Shown: positions 50,105-64,000 of the stretch, in pieces
Layout of the letters: each line of letters opens with the position of its first letter
How positions within the stretch are numbered: the first letter of the stretch is position 1
Source of the DNA: Apostichopus japonicus
Lineage: Eukaryota; Echinodermata; Holothuroidea; Aspidochirotida; Stichopodidae
Assembly: GCF_037975245.1 (NCBI RefSeq)
Contig: NC_092570.1
Span: 1,743,501-1,807,500 of the forward strand
DNA length: 64,000 nucleotides
Direction of reading: 5' to 3'
Program-made: the position numbers and the translations under genes
The notes under the pieces: generated by a model
The model's input: the letters and a program-made list of their open reading frames with translations, nothing else
Told to the model about the DNA's origin: nothing
Database searches by the model: none

Positions 50105-51404
50105 TCGACCCGTCCCATCACGGAAACGTGTTATAATCGCTAACAAATCATAAAAGATATCTAAAATCTTGACTTCATTCCGAGTATTGAACCTGTCATG
50201 CAGCTAGCGTAATTACAGAAAAAAACATTGACTGATTAGAGCATTCCATGACATTTCACATTAACTTTACATATATAAAATGCTGCAATGGATATGCAAT
50301 AGAGCTGTATTATTTGATAATCAACCCTATACGTTAAAAGTCCTGTCAAATCTAACATTATGGCTAAATTCATCCCTACAAGGGGTAGACCAATTTTAAT
50401 AACATAATTTCCAGAATGGAGAAGAGAGGAGAGGAGAGTGGTTCCTAGAGAATTCACACTTGAATAACCCTATGGGAGCAACGATGGATCGGAGAACAGT
50501 GACTTAATTATTCATTTGCCTACAGGGCCTATAGTGAGACAATATGGAGCCATTATCAAATCATTATTGGAGGCCAGAACAAGGACTCTTTATTAATGTC
50601 GTGTTTCATGTTAAACATATAGATGTAACCCAAACCTGCTTTTGGTCTGATTTTTTGTTTATTATTATTAGTATTATTACAATAATAATTGAGTCTACAA
50701 TTGTAACAGTTTAGTAACATTCGCAGATCAGATTTCTTAAGGTTTTCCTTCTATAACATGAAACGAATCATGTGAATAACTTATAGTTACGTTTTCATCT
50801 AAACTTCTTTTTTGTTAATTTGAGAGCAATGTTCAAAAACCAAAGTCATTCTGCTTGGACCCATTTTGAGTATATCAATGTTTTTGTTTTGGATTTTCTT
50901 CAGTGGAGTCCTATACTTGCAGACTCATTCTGGCCTACGAGTATGTTACGAATATAAGAATACATTAAACTTGGTCCTCTATTTCGAAGACCCCTAATGA
51001 AACCCGGGCCCAGAGCTAGAGGCCCCCGTGTCCGCCCTCTCCCATCCCATCGGGTATGACAGTATAGCTGTGCCTTGCTTGTGACTTGTATAACCTACAA
51101 TGACACTTTGTCTACGTACAAAACTCACGTTGAAAACTTCGAACATGGTTATTTCTAAGAACGAGGACCCAACACAAAATGGTGAAACTTTGGAAGGTAA
51201 TCGTGGAAAGTTAAACCAAACATGACAAAAACGTGGAGAGGGGGTAAAATTCTAAGCACTTTACAAGACTGTTTGTAGTATAAGGATGACTTTACGCATA
51301 CATTTTAGTCTTGATATTATATAGTCCAAGATAAAAAATAAAAATAAAATAGAAAACTTTGAGTGATATAGTAATTTTTCTGTTGCTGTTTCGGTTTTCA
51401 AAAC
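50105..51404. other. Non-coding stretch, nothing recognised
   Basis: AT-rich DNA with a GC-richer patch near 51001-51055 (CCCGGGCCC and C-rich words) that looks like a repeat fragment but could not be matched within the window. Confidence 0.45.
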
Positions 51405-51472
51405 AATTCACCTTCAAAAATATGATTAATGTCTGGAATGCTTCTTTAAGGCTAAAATTCACGATGACGTCA
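51405..51472 (+). repeat. Dispersed CRE-linked repeat, family A, copy 2
   Basis: Matches copy 1 at 2325-2376 in the same orientation and copy 3 at 58737-58800 inverted. Against copy 3 the shared blocks, read on the minus strand, are CTGACGTCAT, GCCTTAAAG, the near-identical GCATTCCAGA, TCATATTT and AAGGTGAAT. TATATAAACGTGTC follows at 51781-51794. Shared order of five blocks makes common descent likely. Confidence 0.55.
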
Positions 51473-51780
51473 GTTCCTCAGAGCAGACCAAGTAGTTGAT
51501 GTTAATTCTTTGTTTTTTTTTCTTTTGTCTAATAACTCAATCAATCATGTTCTATATGAACAACATATTATTAAAAACATATCATCTTTGGATATGAGTC
51601 AATACCATTTACCGTTGACGAAAAAATCCCAACAACTGGATTTGTTGGAATAACACATATCCTCAGTTCTTACTGTAATCCTAATGCTACCGATTTATAG
51701 CACGATCCAGTTTTTACTTTGGTACAGAGCTTTAAGATTTACATTCGTAACTATGTGTTTTCTGTGTGTATCGGGTGAAT

Positions 51781-51794
51781 TATATAAACGTGTC
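51781..51794 (+). promoter_or_regulatory. TATATAAACGTGTC, TATA-like block
   Basis: One-base variant of the 14-mer at 2550 and 28062. It lies downstream of family A copy 2, as the 2550 site lies downstream of copy 1. It may be the distal part of the same repeat. Confidence 0.3.
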
Positions 51795-51799
51795 AGTTG

Positions 51800-52846
<1,047 letters not shown>

Positions 52847-52849
52847 TTT

Positions 52850-55800
52850 GTAATATAATGTTCACCAGTTCTAGTATATGTTCAAGGTTTTAAAGTTTCT
52901 TATACGCTTGGGTTCCCTGTTTCCCCAGGCTCACCCCCACCCCTCCCTCCGCCGCCATCTTGTGACTGCTTTCGTTAGGTGTCCCCCGAGAGGGAATTCA
53001 ATAGACGAACGATTCATGCATTTCGAGTTATTTGCCTGAAACCAAACACGATTGAATTTATAGAAGTGCGACGCAAGTTGTATCATTGCAGTACAGTTAA
53101 TAACATGAACATGTTAATGGTTTACCCATTAATACTAAAGGATGAAAAGTAGAAACAAGAACATTTTGTTTTGTACTTCTGAGAAAATTACAAAGCTTGA
53201 TTGCAACGCTAATAGGAAAAAACGTCACCATTTTGTCTCCATAAAAGCATGAGCGAAACTGATAGTCTCCTAGCCAATATCATGTTCTTATTTTCATATA
53301 AATAAACAAATAGATTGTTAAACATTTGGCAAGATTTCTTTTAGATCAACAGCAAATAAAATCGACTTAGGCGGAGAAAGAGGGTAAATCTGTGAGGGAT
53401 CTCCCTTCCTTTACTCTCCCTCTCTCCCCTCCAACCCTCCTCATTCCCCCCCCCACCCCACCTCCCGTCCAAAATAAATTTGTAAAGACACCCACCCACC
53501 CTCTTTATGTCCAAATAGGACAATTTGACTCGGCCTGTTAGTACCTGGTTACCATAGGAGCAATGACCTGCATTAATCAATTAATCAATACGGATATTTT
53601 GTGTTTGTTTTTTGCTCCTGCACTTTATTCCGGCTATAATATATCCGTAATTAAAAACTAGCACACCAAACTCGTTTTCACTAGAAGTTATTTCTGCGTA
53701 CACGTTTTCCACCTCTTGAATCTTGAGTTTTACACCAAAATCATCAAGTTGGCGGCCATTTTGAATTCACCTCTTTACTTGCATAATTCTTTATCGTGTT
53801 TTAGTGATCTGGCATCGATTTTTATCTACAGTTGTTCGCCACGAAATCTCTTGGAAAGATCTTTTACCTCAAAATAGAGAGTAAAGTTTGTAGGTCCAAT
53901 AAGATAAGAGGAAAAGAACGAATAAGCAAAGAAAGGAAACCTCTCACTGTGTAGGCTAATTACCTTGATCGGATTCGAAGCGATAAAATTACTCTGATTT
54001 CTAAGAACTATAAAAACAAAGGGAAAAAATGCCTTTTAACTATCTCCAGACCTGCGTGACGTCATTGGAGATTAAACGAGAATATTAAACAAAACTTAAG
54101 GGTAGTGGGACAATTTTTTTAATATGGAATATATTAATTTTAGACAAAGAATTTTTATTTGAAGAATAGTGGTTGCTGTTATGCCATTACTGTTATGTTT
54201 ATATGTATAAAGGTTTTAATGCAGAATGTTTGCGTTTATGTATTTTAAGGAAAAATATGTAATGAATGTTGTTGTTGCAAAAGATGAACAATAAATGATG
54301 GCTTAAAAAAAAATAGACAAAGAAAAGGCCGGGATTTTAATTATGTTTCTGCTATGAGTTTAAACAAATGTTGGAAAATATGATGGAAATATCAAAACAA
54401 CATGACATTTGATTCCATGTGAAGTTATAGTGGTTCAGGATTAGACAAATCACATTCATGCCAATGTTAACAACCAGAAAGATATGGTGAGAGACAGACA
54501 TACGAAATTTGATGCAGTTTTAAACTTGCTGGAAGTCTACAAATAAAATCAATGTGAAAACACAGCCTCGAAACTATAAAAATTACCTACAGCAGTTGTT
54601 GGAATTAAGAATGCTGTAAATTTACACTCTTTCAAGTTGGGCGGGGGGGGGGGGGGAAGATGGCACAAAACTCCGTCGTCAATCGGTGATTATTTTTACA
54701 TTCAGTAGGGGAAGATAAAACCACCTCCTCCGGGCACAGGACACCCTTAGGCACGAACCCATGGATGTGTGTGTGCGTTAGGTATATACGCCCACCCCCT
54801 CCCACAATATATATATAATTACGTAAAAAGCAGGATTACAGCCAAAATATTTTTAATTTTGAATTATTTCCCTTGACAATCGCCAAAACAAAACCTCACC
54901 GAATGACTTTTATATATTTGTACACATTCCTGCATAAACCTGACATAAATTTGAATAAATTAGAAGCTTGATTACTTAATTTTGAAATCATGGTAACATC
55001 ATGTCTATTACCTTGAAGTTGGACATCAAATTAACCATTCCGCATATTGTAAATTACCCAGGCGTCTCATACAAACGACAGACAAGTTTAAAATAAGCAA
55101 GGTCACCTTTGAACACGATTTGATACTTTTTTTAAACTAAAAAAAAAGGTCTTTCTGCATCATCAAAATCCTTGTGAATAATTTTGAGAGCCTATTTTGG
55201 TTTAAATTCCACTGGGAATCCTCACGTACCTGAAAGTGTCAAATTTGTCACGAAAATCAAAATTTAACGCAAAAGTGTTAATAACGTAACTTTTGACAAG
55301 TGCTAGAAATCCTTCAAGTCAAACAATTAGAACAAACATATGTAGGATGTCTGTGATGGCTGGGGAGGGAGGGGAGGGGAGGGAGGTGTGAGCAAGGGTA
55401 GTTTATATATTGCTCATTTTAGATCCTAATGTTTCCAGTTTTCCCCCCAAAAAAAATACTTGAATTTGGGAATTCATTTGCTCCGAAAAAGGAAAATGTC
55501 ACACATCATCAAACTATTAGAAACATGAACAAGGAGATATAATAATTTTGTATTCAAAAACGTGAACATCTATAAAGGGGATACATTTTACCGCCCTCCC
55601 TTGTATGGAGGTTGGGATGTTAAACAGTAAACCTCATCATAACTTCATCATTTCCGGGATTTTTTTTCATATGGTTATAATCTTTTTAATTAAGCTCAAG
55701 TTATGAAGTCGAAAAACATACTGTACGTTTTTTTTTTTTAAATTTATTTCTTGGTTTGGGTTATTGTTAACTTGTGCGCGTAAAGCTTGGCTCAGCTTCC

Positions 55801-58736
55801 AGAATTGGACAACTATACGTTATACTGTTCAAATGATCACGTGAATGATCAAATTCTATCTGACCTGACAAAAAAAAAACTAGCCCTATCCGTGCGATCC
55901 CATTTTCTGTACGCAAGTCAATGCACTTTATTTACGAGAGAATTCATCTATATTTTATTTTATTTTGCTGTTTTTTTATCTTTGTTTTGAAATCGTGATG
56001 CCACTTTGTCTGTCTTATGTTTATTCAAGGATTTACAAACGTCGATTTCGGGGGCCTTTTTCGATATGACATGGGCGTTTTATGATTAGCAGTAATTTTA
56101 ACTGATTAAGATAGATTAACATCCTAACTTGTAGAGAATCCTTGTTTTTCACGGTCACCGGGAGATGACGTATGACTGATGACGCAAAATATGAATAATA
56201 TATGAAAGATATTCATTTAAAAAGAACACAATTGGATTAATATATTAACCAATTCCTGCTTTTATTGTCTTCAGCACTTAAAGTTACAATGGGAAAACGT
56301 ATATCGATAAGACTATATTTTATAAATAAAATATTGTAATATAAATCCTCATTTGGATAATTTTCCAGAAGGTTACTTTACAATTTAGAATTAAAATAGT
56401 ACTATAACCCATCCAAAGTCCCGTTGCTTGATCAAAGGCTGAATTTAAAGAGAGAGGAGGGGGCGGAGTTATGGTGCTACAATCCCGGGGGTCAATAAGC
56501 GGTCATAGCAAAGACCCCGGTAAAATATGAGTTACAGAAATGGTTGAAATTTGCTTTTGATATACTTAAGTAAATTTGAAGAGTTCAAACATGCAGAATA
56601 GAGGCCCGGTGACATGATGGTCCCCTGTGCCGGACTTCGTTCTCCACTCGAGTGGGGGAGTTTGTATCCCTATAAATATGGGTACGTGAACAATTGTTGT
56701 TGCTGGTTTTTTCAATGAAGGATTTGTTCCCGACCCAATGCAGAGGGGAGAATCCATACGTGACTATAAGGACAATTTTGTCTGGAACTGATGTCCTAAA
56801 GTAAAGTTGTTACCGTCTTGGTCGGTAAAGCATGTAGCTGGTTTTCTTCTTGTTTACCATGATGGTTGTAATTTATAGAAACCAACTTCTAATTAACTTA
56901 TATCATTTCTCAAATCAAATACAGTTAAGGAATAAATACATTGTTGATTTCTAACTATTTTTCCTTTTTTCTACAATGTAATACGCGACAGTAAATGTAC
57001 AGAGAGTTTGGTTTTACCAGCCTTAATGATATTTTACTAATCTAATCATCAAGGTCAGATAGCCTATATCATATATCAGCTGAATTCGGTATAGTCAACT
57101 TGTCGGCAAGACAATTAAAACAATGAAATTATCAAATTACTGTTCAATGAAAGTTAATTGATCGAACAACGGGAGACATTCATACAATATTAAAGTGATT
57201 ATTAATGAAGTTTTTAACAATTAAAGGAGAACGTTCTTGCTATGTAAATGGTCAGAGTTGGCCGCAAGGTAATAATGGTAAAAATGGATATATTTCTAAG
57301 TGGGGTAAAGAGGTTAAGCCATATAGTAGGTAGGGTACGTGTGAGGTTATGGACGATTCGAGGGATTTTACATTCATTATCTACAAAGAGCAGAGTGAAA
57401 CATTCCATGGTTGGATGAGGCCAGATAAGTTCAATATTTTGGGCCGACTTTGTATTTTTACCGAGGACCGGATAGAAGTCTGTCGTGGGTCGGATTTGGC
57501 TTTCGTGACGCCTATTGAGAAACCCCTGGTTCATCCTGTCCATCACCTTTCCATAATTTCTTAGTCGATGAGGATATAAAATCAACGGGTCATGATCGAG
57601 GTGAGGGGGTGGGGTTGTTGTTGTGGGGGTGGGGTTCGTTGTTAATGTGGGGGGAGTTATGAAGTTCTGGAGTCAAAGAAACAAACACCGATTCAGAAGT
57701 TCTAAGAAATAGCAAATATCATAAGAATTTACATGTTTTATATACTTTTAACATACAAGTTTAACCCATAAGTTTTTACATTTAACCATACCTTGCATAA
57801 CACTGTACCCTATAGTCTCTAACACCCTCTACAATGAACCATTTTAACATGCAACTTTGTAAAGAAAAACTTTCAAAATTCTCTGGTCAACCACTTCTCC
57901 TTTAAAAGAAGAGACAGTCCCCACCCATACTTTTCTGACATTGATATTTTACGAGATGTCAATATTACGTTCTTTATTAAAATTAAATTTAACCATTCCG
58001 TCGGGATTAAATCAAGATCGCGATAGGTAAAAGGGTGACGTAGGCCACATATTGTGCTAAGCAGCACAGTATAATTTTTCATAAAAACAACTTGAAACTT
58101 GTACAAAGGAATAGTTACGCAAGTACATCCGGGGAGTCTTTAGTCTGAACTTTCTGTTACAGCAGAGGCGTATGCACCGCCTGTGGAGAACCTAGTCTTT
58201 ATCGTTTTGTGTTGTCCGTTTTATAATTTTGTATAACATGCATGCTCGGGGTGAAAAGTGGATGGTTCGGGGTGAGGGAGGGGGGTGACATTCTAGTTGC
58301 GTCAGTGTGGGAGATTGTGTAGCTTACGTTCATTAATATCGAATTGAAAAAGTTAACTTATTCTGAACTTGTTACACAAGACTATCACGAGATATACAAA
58401 ACCATTGGTTTACGTATACGTAATACGCGCTTCATTGCAAGAATAACATTATAAATGTCGGATATCTATATGGCGTCTTGTGTTATACGGCAAATCGGTG
58501 AAGTTCGCGAAATGTTAATTGTTTAGAAACATGATAGTTTGTTTTTTGGTGGGTGATGGCATGGGATGGGGCAGGTGGTTATGTAGCAAAAAGTGATTAT
58601 ATAAACAAATAAAAAGAAATAATACTGAATCTAAGAGTACTCTGATGTTTTTATGCTATCAGAAACATTTTGTTTGAGTAAATAGGATTGATAAGATAAT
58701 AGATTCAAATTAACATTTAGGTTCGTACTGATGAGC
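52850..58736. other. Unique AT-rich DNA with G-rich tracts, no gene recognised
   Basis: Landmarks: C-rich patch 53400-53470, TGACGTCA at 54057-54064, G14 at 54643-54656, G-rich four-run tracts at 55362-55386 and 57604-57654. A patch at 57214-57585 is open on both strands (123 codons on minus, 71 on plus) without a recognised family; an unrecognised exon cannot be excluded. Confidence 0.45.
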
Positions 58737-58800
58737 TGACGTCATATTTAAGTTTGCCTTAAAGGAGCGTTCCAGAGATTTAACATATTTAAAGGTGATT
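58737..58800 (-). repeat. Dispersed CRE-linked repeat, family A, copy 3
   Basis: On the plus strand: CTGACGTCAT (its TGACGTCA is 58737-58744), then GCCTTAAAGGAGCGTTCCAG, then TAACATATTTAAAGGTGATT. It aligns with the reverse complement of 51405-51472 and, less closely, of 2325-2376. Confidence 0.55.
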
Positions 58801-60510
58801 ATCTTTGGACCAGAATGGCTATAAAAATATATACATTAGTAGCACTATATTGTTTTTTTGTTGTTGCCTGTGATTATGATACGATACGAAAATTCTGTGG
58901 TTTCACATTTCATTACCATGCATGATATCATTTTTATCAATTAGTTGAATTTTTCATTCTTGTACAAAATAAACATCAAAACCACGCAGTTTCTTTATCT
59001 CCCGAATGGAAACAATCTGTTGCCTTTATTACTCTTCTGAGCAGTGTTGCTCATCGTTAGCATCCATATCACATTTTGTTAACGATGGCTGAGTTTTTTC
59101 TTCTCTTTTAATCAATTATGGCTGAATTTTCAATGATAAAATAATTATTTTTAAATAAATCAAGATTAAGACAGCCATAATGTACTGCGGGTTCTTTCAT
59201 TACATATTCAAGCAAAGTGTCTAGAATATCACCCGTACTAACGAAGATATAACATCAAACAAAATTACATTAAGGGTCTATCCCATCACGTGACTTATCT
59301 TATAGCATTTTGTTTGAAATAGATCCTAACAAACTACCGAAATCTCTTGAAAACTTTATTTAAAAAAATATGATATATTAAATATTTCTAATATTATTTC
59401 TTCGAAATTGTATATTTATTATGATCCAAACTACAAAGATACGCTATTGATACAAGTAAAATCTCTATATGCAATATACAGGGCACGTATTAATGTTAAA
59501 CATATTTTAATTGAACCTGTAAACTGATCACGATTCAATGATGTATTATGTCCTTTCATTTCATATTATCATATGTATGTGTTTTTTTTTTTTTTTTTGG
59601 GGGGGGGGGGTCTTTTAATATTTCACTGTAAACACTCTAAATATTCCTCATCGTTTACTTGGGGGGGGAGAGGCTTGTGAAAATATTTGGCATGTTTGAT
59701 CGTTTATTTGTTTTTAATATATATACATATATATTCCGAATTTTTATAAGGTTAAAGCATTGTTTGAAGAATATAATTCCAATTTCTTTGTGCTGATGCT
59801 TATCATATTGTAACTGAATACTTTACAATATTACTCATAATTACGTTTCTATGCACGCATATAAACCTGCAATGTAGGTCTGTTTTACACGGATCCGATT
59901 CCCACATAGACGTGACATGCAATAACGTGTATAATGCTAACAAATATAGTCCGACGTGTTTAACTAGATTTTGTTTATATATAGATTGTTCATACTTATA
60001 GGCACGCTAGTTCTCTTAGCTTGCAAAGGATTCGGGATGATGACACCTTTAGCTTAACCAAGGCGTAGAAGGTTTGTCTGAGAGGGGTCGGGGATCGGTG
60101 GGGATATAATTGGTAGCATTATAACCCCATCGGTAAATTAAATGGACGTGGTAATGCACCCCAGGTGTTGCAAACGGCGTACATCTACCATGCATGTAAC
60201 GACTACATGTATAATGCATGTTATTCACGGACTACCCCTATTTTCCGAGATACACGCCCCCCCCCCCACTCCACTCTCCCCGTGTAACACAAGGTATATC
60301 TAATACCCATGCAATGTATAGTTGTAGGGCATTAGTTCATACCTACTTCATGCACAGGCTATACACGAATGCATTGGTGATATGTGTTAGGCTATAATTG
60401 GATAGGCTATAAAATTATCCCTATTCGTAAAAGTTTTACTCAACATTGGATATGAAGACATCCCAACAAGCTTGGATCAACAACAACAACAAAAGGATGC
60501 GGACATTTCC
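58801..60510. other. Non-coding stretch with a T17-G12 homopolymer junction
   Basis: T17 at 59582-59598 abuts G12 at 59599-59610. No gene or known repeat recognised in the rest of this AT-rich stretch. A C10 run lies near 60258. Confidence 0.5.
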
Positions 60511-60597
60511 GACCTACTGACCATTGCGACCTACTGACCATGCAGACCTACTGACCATGCAAACCTACTGACCATGCAGACCTACTGACCATTAACC
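60511..60597 (+). repeat. 17-bp tandem repeat, five units
   Basis: Units GACCTACTGACCATGCA start at 60511, 60528, 60545, 60562 and 60579 with an exact 17-bp period and only a few substitutions (first and last units end TTGC and TTAA). It is followed by a short CAAACATCG duplication. Confidence 0.95.
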
Positions 60598-61139
60598 GAC
60601 ATTTACATCGCTGAAATTGGGCAAACATCGCCAAACATCGTCTGTTGGATGCGTACGTATACCAGTGTGCTAAAGACAAATACCCCTGTACTATATCATA
60701 TTTAATGGATATCTCAAGCTAGGTGCAAAACCCTTTCTCGTGGAATAGGCTTATTAGTATCTCCGTATTGAATAAAGTACAGGCTATACCTACAAATTGG
60801 TAATACATCCGGGTAGTTTACAATGCGTATAAACTACACGAAATAGTCTAGTCGTATCAGTTACATGAAACAATTATTAATCCTATGACAAAGGACGAAT
60901 TCACTTGCACGTTAGCATGACATTCCAGGTACGGTACACAGTATACAGCACCCATTCATGCAAGCATATGTATGTAATGTAGTTCAGTGCATCCTCCCCC
61001 CCCCTCACTCCCCCCCCCCCCCACTTCTCTCCTCCCCACTATATTCGCTCTTACTGACCATATATACCCCTATATTAGGGCTTTAATATGTACCTGCATA
61101 ACAGCACCAGGTTTCATACCGTACGTTTGTATTCTATCC

Positions 61140-61467
61140 CAAGGGCGTAGGAACCGGGGGGCGCCAGCCCCCAGTGAAAAATGTGGAGGGGCGGAAGTGT
61201 CATTCGGCCCCCCCCCCCGGTTCGCAAGTCAGAAAACCCCTTTTTCATTTCCAAATGAGAAAAAAAATCTCATTTGGAGCACCAAATTGCATCTTAGGCC
61301 AGGTGAAAATACAAAATTAAGTTTACAAAATGGAGTGGGTGTTGAAGTGTGCTGTATTGCACCAAATTGCCTCTGAGGCCACCTGGAAGTGCAAAAAATT
61401 CCCCCAGGCCGGCCATCAGTCTTCAGCCCCCCCCCCCCCCACTCAAAAGTACCTTCCTACGCCACTG
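61140..61467. mobile_element. hAT-like MITE, 328 bp, with 8-bp target duplication
   Basis: TTCTATCC occurs at 61132-61139 and 61468-61475, immediately outside inverted ends CAAGGGCGTAGGAACC (61140-61155) and CAGTGGCGTAGGAAGG (reverse complement of 61452-61467; 12 of 16 match). An 8-bp duplication with CAGTGGCGTA-type ends is the signature of hAT elements (family knowledge). The interior has no transposase. It carries an 80-bp-spaced duplication of GCACCAAATTGC (61279 and 61359) and C-runs up to 14. The 129-codon frame over it is a shadow. Confidence 0.88.
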
Positions 61468-61479
61468 TTCTATCCCTAA

Positions 61480-64000
61480 AGGTGCCACAACGCTCTGCCG
61501 TGTGATAACATCATATCATATGTAGACAGGTATATAGGCCTACACGTCATTATTCCTTTTTTTTTTTACCATGTTTACTCCAACAACAATAAAAGGGGGG
61601 GGGGAACAGCTTTGGGCTAGTACTTCTGTTCAGCATTGCCTTCTTGCGTAATCTCCCATTCGGTATATATATAACCAATGCAATATAAAAATAATTCATC
61701 CAAACAAAGGCGAAGTTACGCAATGTCACATGCAGGAAATTAGTTTCCGAAATGCAAGTTTACATAAGGAAATTGAACACTGAACTTATCACTGCGGAGG
61801 CTGTAAAAAGCAAAATTAGGTCATCGAGTTGAAACCGCTTAAGGTAACATTCACATCTGTGGGTGGATATAAATATATAATTCTTGAATAGGGCCTACTT
61901 TTAAAAGGACGTCTTCCTGGGACTCGGTGATGACTTTTTTTTTCTTCAAATGCTTATACTTTAGGTGGTTGGCTGTTTACACATATCTTTGATGAAAAGC
62001 GAAAGATTCATAAGAGGATGGATGGATGGGAAACAAGAACCATTAATGTTCAGAGATCAATCTCATATTGGCCTAAGATTTATCGATGATCTTTTAAACT
62101 TTTCTCGAAAGTACTTTTCAGGGGAAATTCATCCAGTAATCTGTTTTTATCTGACATTTTCGTATAATTTAGTACATGTAATATCGGACCTAGCACGTAT
62201 ATGGTGGACACTGTCTTGTTTATGCAAGACCTTATAAGAAATGCGTGTTTTACTAACGTGATATATGGAGCGTTGCTATGGAAATTAATTAACTTAATGG
62301 TCTATTTTGTACAGATATACCTAATAAAGACACGTAGGCTTACATATAGCTTTAAAACTAAATATTCTTAATCCAAGTATAAAATAAATTTAACTCGGCA
62401 CAATGATTTTTATCTTTAATGTTACTAGGTTCTATGAATCTCCCTTTACAAACACAGTACGTCTATATATATACATGAAGGCAAATATGTTTAACTTATT
62501 GTCACATTAAAGTACGGCAATATAAAGTCGAAAAATCAAGAGAAATAAATCACTTAGCGAGATTAAAGCACCTCTTTCAGTTGATCAGCAATTTATCCAA
62601 CTCTTCTTCAAATAATATTGCCAAATGAACATGTTTAAACACCTTTTTTCTTTACTATATTGTTTTTTCACCAAATGAAGCGTAAAGAATGATCTGTATT
62701 TTACATAGAATTAATTTAGTCGCCCGGAACTAAAGCATGACATTTAAAAGGAAATTTGGAAAATATTACACTTTTACTTCAATTGGAGAAATGACACCGG
62801 CTACTCAACAAGTTAGTTATATACCATTAGTAAGTTATCTGACTATAAACCAGCTTCGGGAAATAGCCCCTCCCCCCCTCCCACACCCCGTCGAGAACAG
62901 GTCGAACCACAGAGAAAAATAATGTCTTCATTTTCCGAAAGCCATCAATAGGTTATTTTCATTCATTACTTTCCCGACCCCCCCCCACCAGCTTTATTCT
63001 GCGCACGGAGACGTAACATCCCCACCCCTCTCCCTCCCTCCTATCAGGCATGCTTGGTGTGTATTTACTTGACTTGAATCGAAATTACAACACATACATT
63101 CGTTGTCGAAATCATGAATAACCTTAGAAATATACGGCCTATTTTTATTGCAGTGAAGCCGGACTTTTAAGTTTAGTAAAAATTGACAACACTTTTTGAA
63201 CTGTAGAGTGTCCATACTCAGAAAACAATTAGAGCTTTATTACCCTTAACTGTCCTTTTTATACACTCATAAATAACAGGCGGTGACGTCATTTGTTACG
63301 GACAGTTAGGTTCAGAGACGATTAAAACTAGTTCTGACTCCTCTCAAAGGTTCAATGGAAAGTGCTTTAGTATAATTGGAGGCCTTTTCCAGGTGTGTTT
63401 TGTGGCGTGGTAAAATGTTACGTCGATTGCACTGCCCAACGGCAGCAATTGTAAATGATACCAACTTCATATCCTTTGCAATACAGGAGGGTAAGCGGGA
63501 GGGGGTAGGGTTGGAAGTGGGTGAGGGGAGGGGAATAAGATGAAGTAGACAAACTCAGGAGTAAATATAAACTCATTTGGTTATAGTTAAAGTAAATTTA
63601 CGCTACATACTTAATCATCAGTACACGACAACTGTCCCAGTCTCTCTCCCCCCCCCCCCCCGCCCCACTCTACACACCCTTTAGGTTCGAACAATGTTCA
63701 GTTTTGCACCCTCCCCACATAAGTTGCTTGTCATGAGAGTAGAGTCGTAGAGTAGTAGCTGAGTCGCAGGCCCTTGGCCAGAACTTATGAGTTCGGTGGG
63801 GGAGGGGTGGGGGAAGCAACTATTAACAAAGAAGAACAATATTCGTTTCCAGAAACCTGTGAATTTTTGCGACATAAATGGTGGCCCATTAGGTGGTGAA
63901 TGTCAAAAGTCTGCATGGGGAAACGCCCCATACCCCCCCCCCGGGGCCTAAGCCTACATGGATACGGACCTGTTCATAGGGCATATTTGGTTTCTATACA
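61480..64000. other. Non-coding stretch to the window end
   Basis: AT-rich DNA with C- and G-runs (C15 at 63647-63661), a G-rich four-run tract at 63488-63534, and TGACGTCA at 63284-63291. A 90-codon frame at 61965-62237 is unrecognised. No gene supported. Confidence 0.5.

Noticed and set aside
60987-61376. 129-codon plus-strand frame
   Set aside because: It crosses C-runs and the hAT-like MITE; composition is driven by repeats and there is no domain.

Overview
The window looks like AT-rich, intron-poor or intergenic DNA from an animal genome. There are no closely packed open reading frames, ribosome-binding sites or operons. Instead it holds long (TA)n microsatellites, many G or C homopolymers of 10-15 bases, minisatellites, tRNA-derived SINEs, a hAT-like MITE and a decayed cut-and-paste DNA transposon. 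The frequent 'taggcctat'-like words and the repeat mix suggest a marine invertebrate deuterostome such as an echinoderm, perhaps a sea cucumber. This is an inference from general impression only. I found no host gene or exon that I can defend. Most open frames are shorter than 130 codons, and several long ones are translations of (TA)n.

Layout. 0-16 kb: mostly unique AT-rich DNA with a tandem pair of TGACGTCA palindromes (1.06 kb), two dispersed repeats (2.3-2.6 and 3.0-3.2 kb), a degenerate GATT tract (4.5 kb), a 63-bp duplication (11.3 kb) and AAT, TA and TACA microsatellites (13.6-15.5 kb). 17-27 kb: a 59-bp minisatellite of nine units, a possible degenerate SINE (20.5 kb), two about 90% identical tRNA-derived SINEs in opposite orientation (22.5 and 25.3 kb), each running into a (TA)n tail, and a 53-bp minisatellite of eight units (26.7-27.1 kb). 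28-44 kb: mainly unique DNA, with a CRE-plus-TATA site (28.0 kb), the second copy of the 3.0-kb repeat (30.4 kb), a long near-perfect palindrome (35.1-35.25 kb) that shares a 22-bp exact block with a site 1.2 kb upstream, and a YY1-plus-TATA promoter-like site (37.5 kb). 44-48 kb: the most informative region, with a 2.58-kb DNA transposon bounded by short inverted repeats and ATAT. It carries a broken DDE-like transposase and eight copies of a 15-bp motif, and is followed by a 126-bp tandem repeat. 48-64 kb: mostly unique DNA with microsatellites, two more copies of the CRE-linked dispersed repeat (51.4 and 58.7 kb), a 17-bp tandem repeat (60.5 kb) and a 328-bp hAT-like MITE with 8-bp target duplications (61.14-61.47 kb).

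The strongest candidates for something undescribed are three. The first is the transposon with its eight internal GTAACGTGAGTAACC motifs. The second is the 35-kb palindrome, whose arm contains the same GTGAGTAAC core. The third is a large excess of the palindrome TGACGTCA (13 exact copies where about one is expected), part of which is carried by a small dispersed repeat that also has a TATA-like block. Everything here was read by eye: boundaries of decayed repeats are approximate, and no alignment or database search was run.
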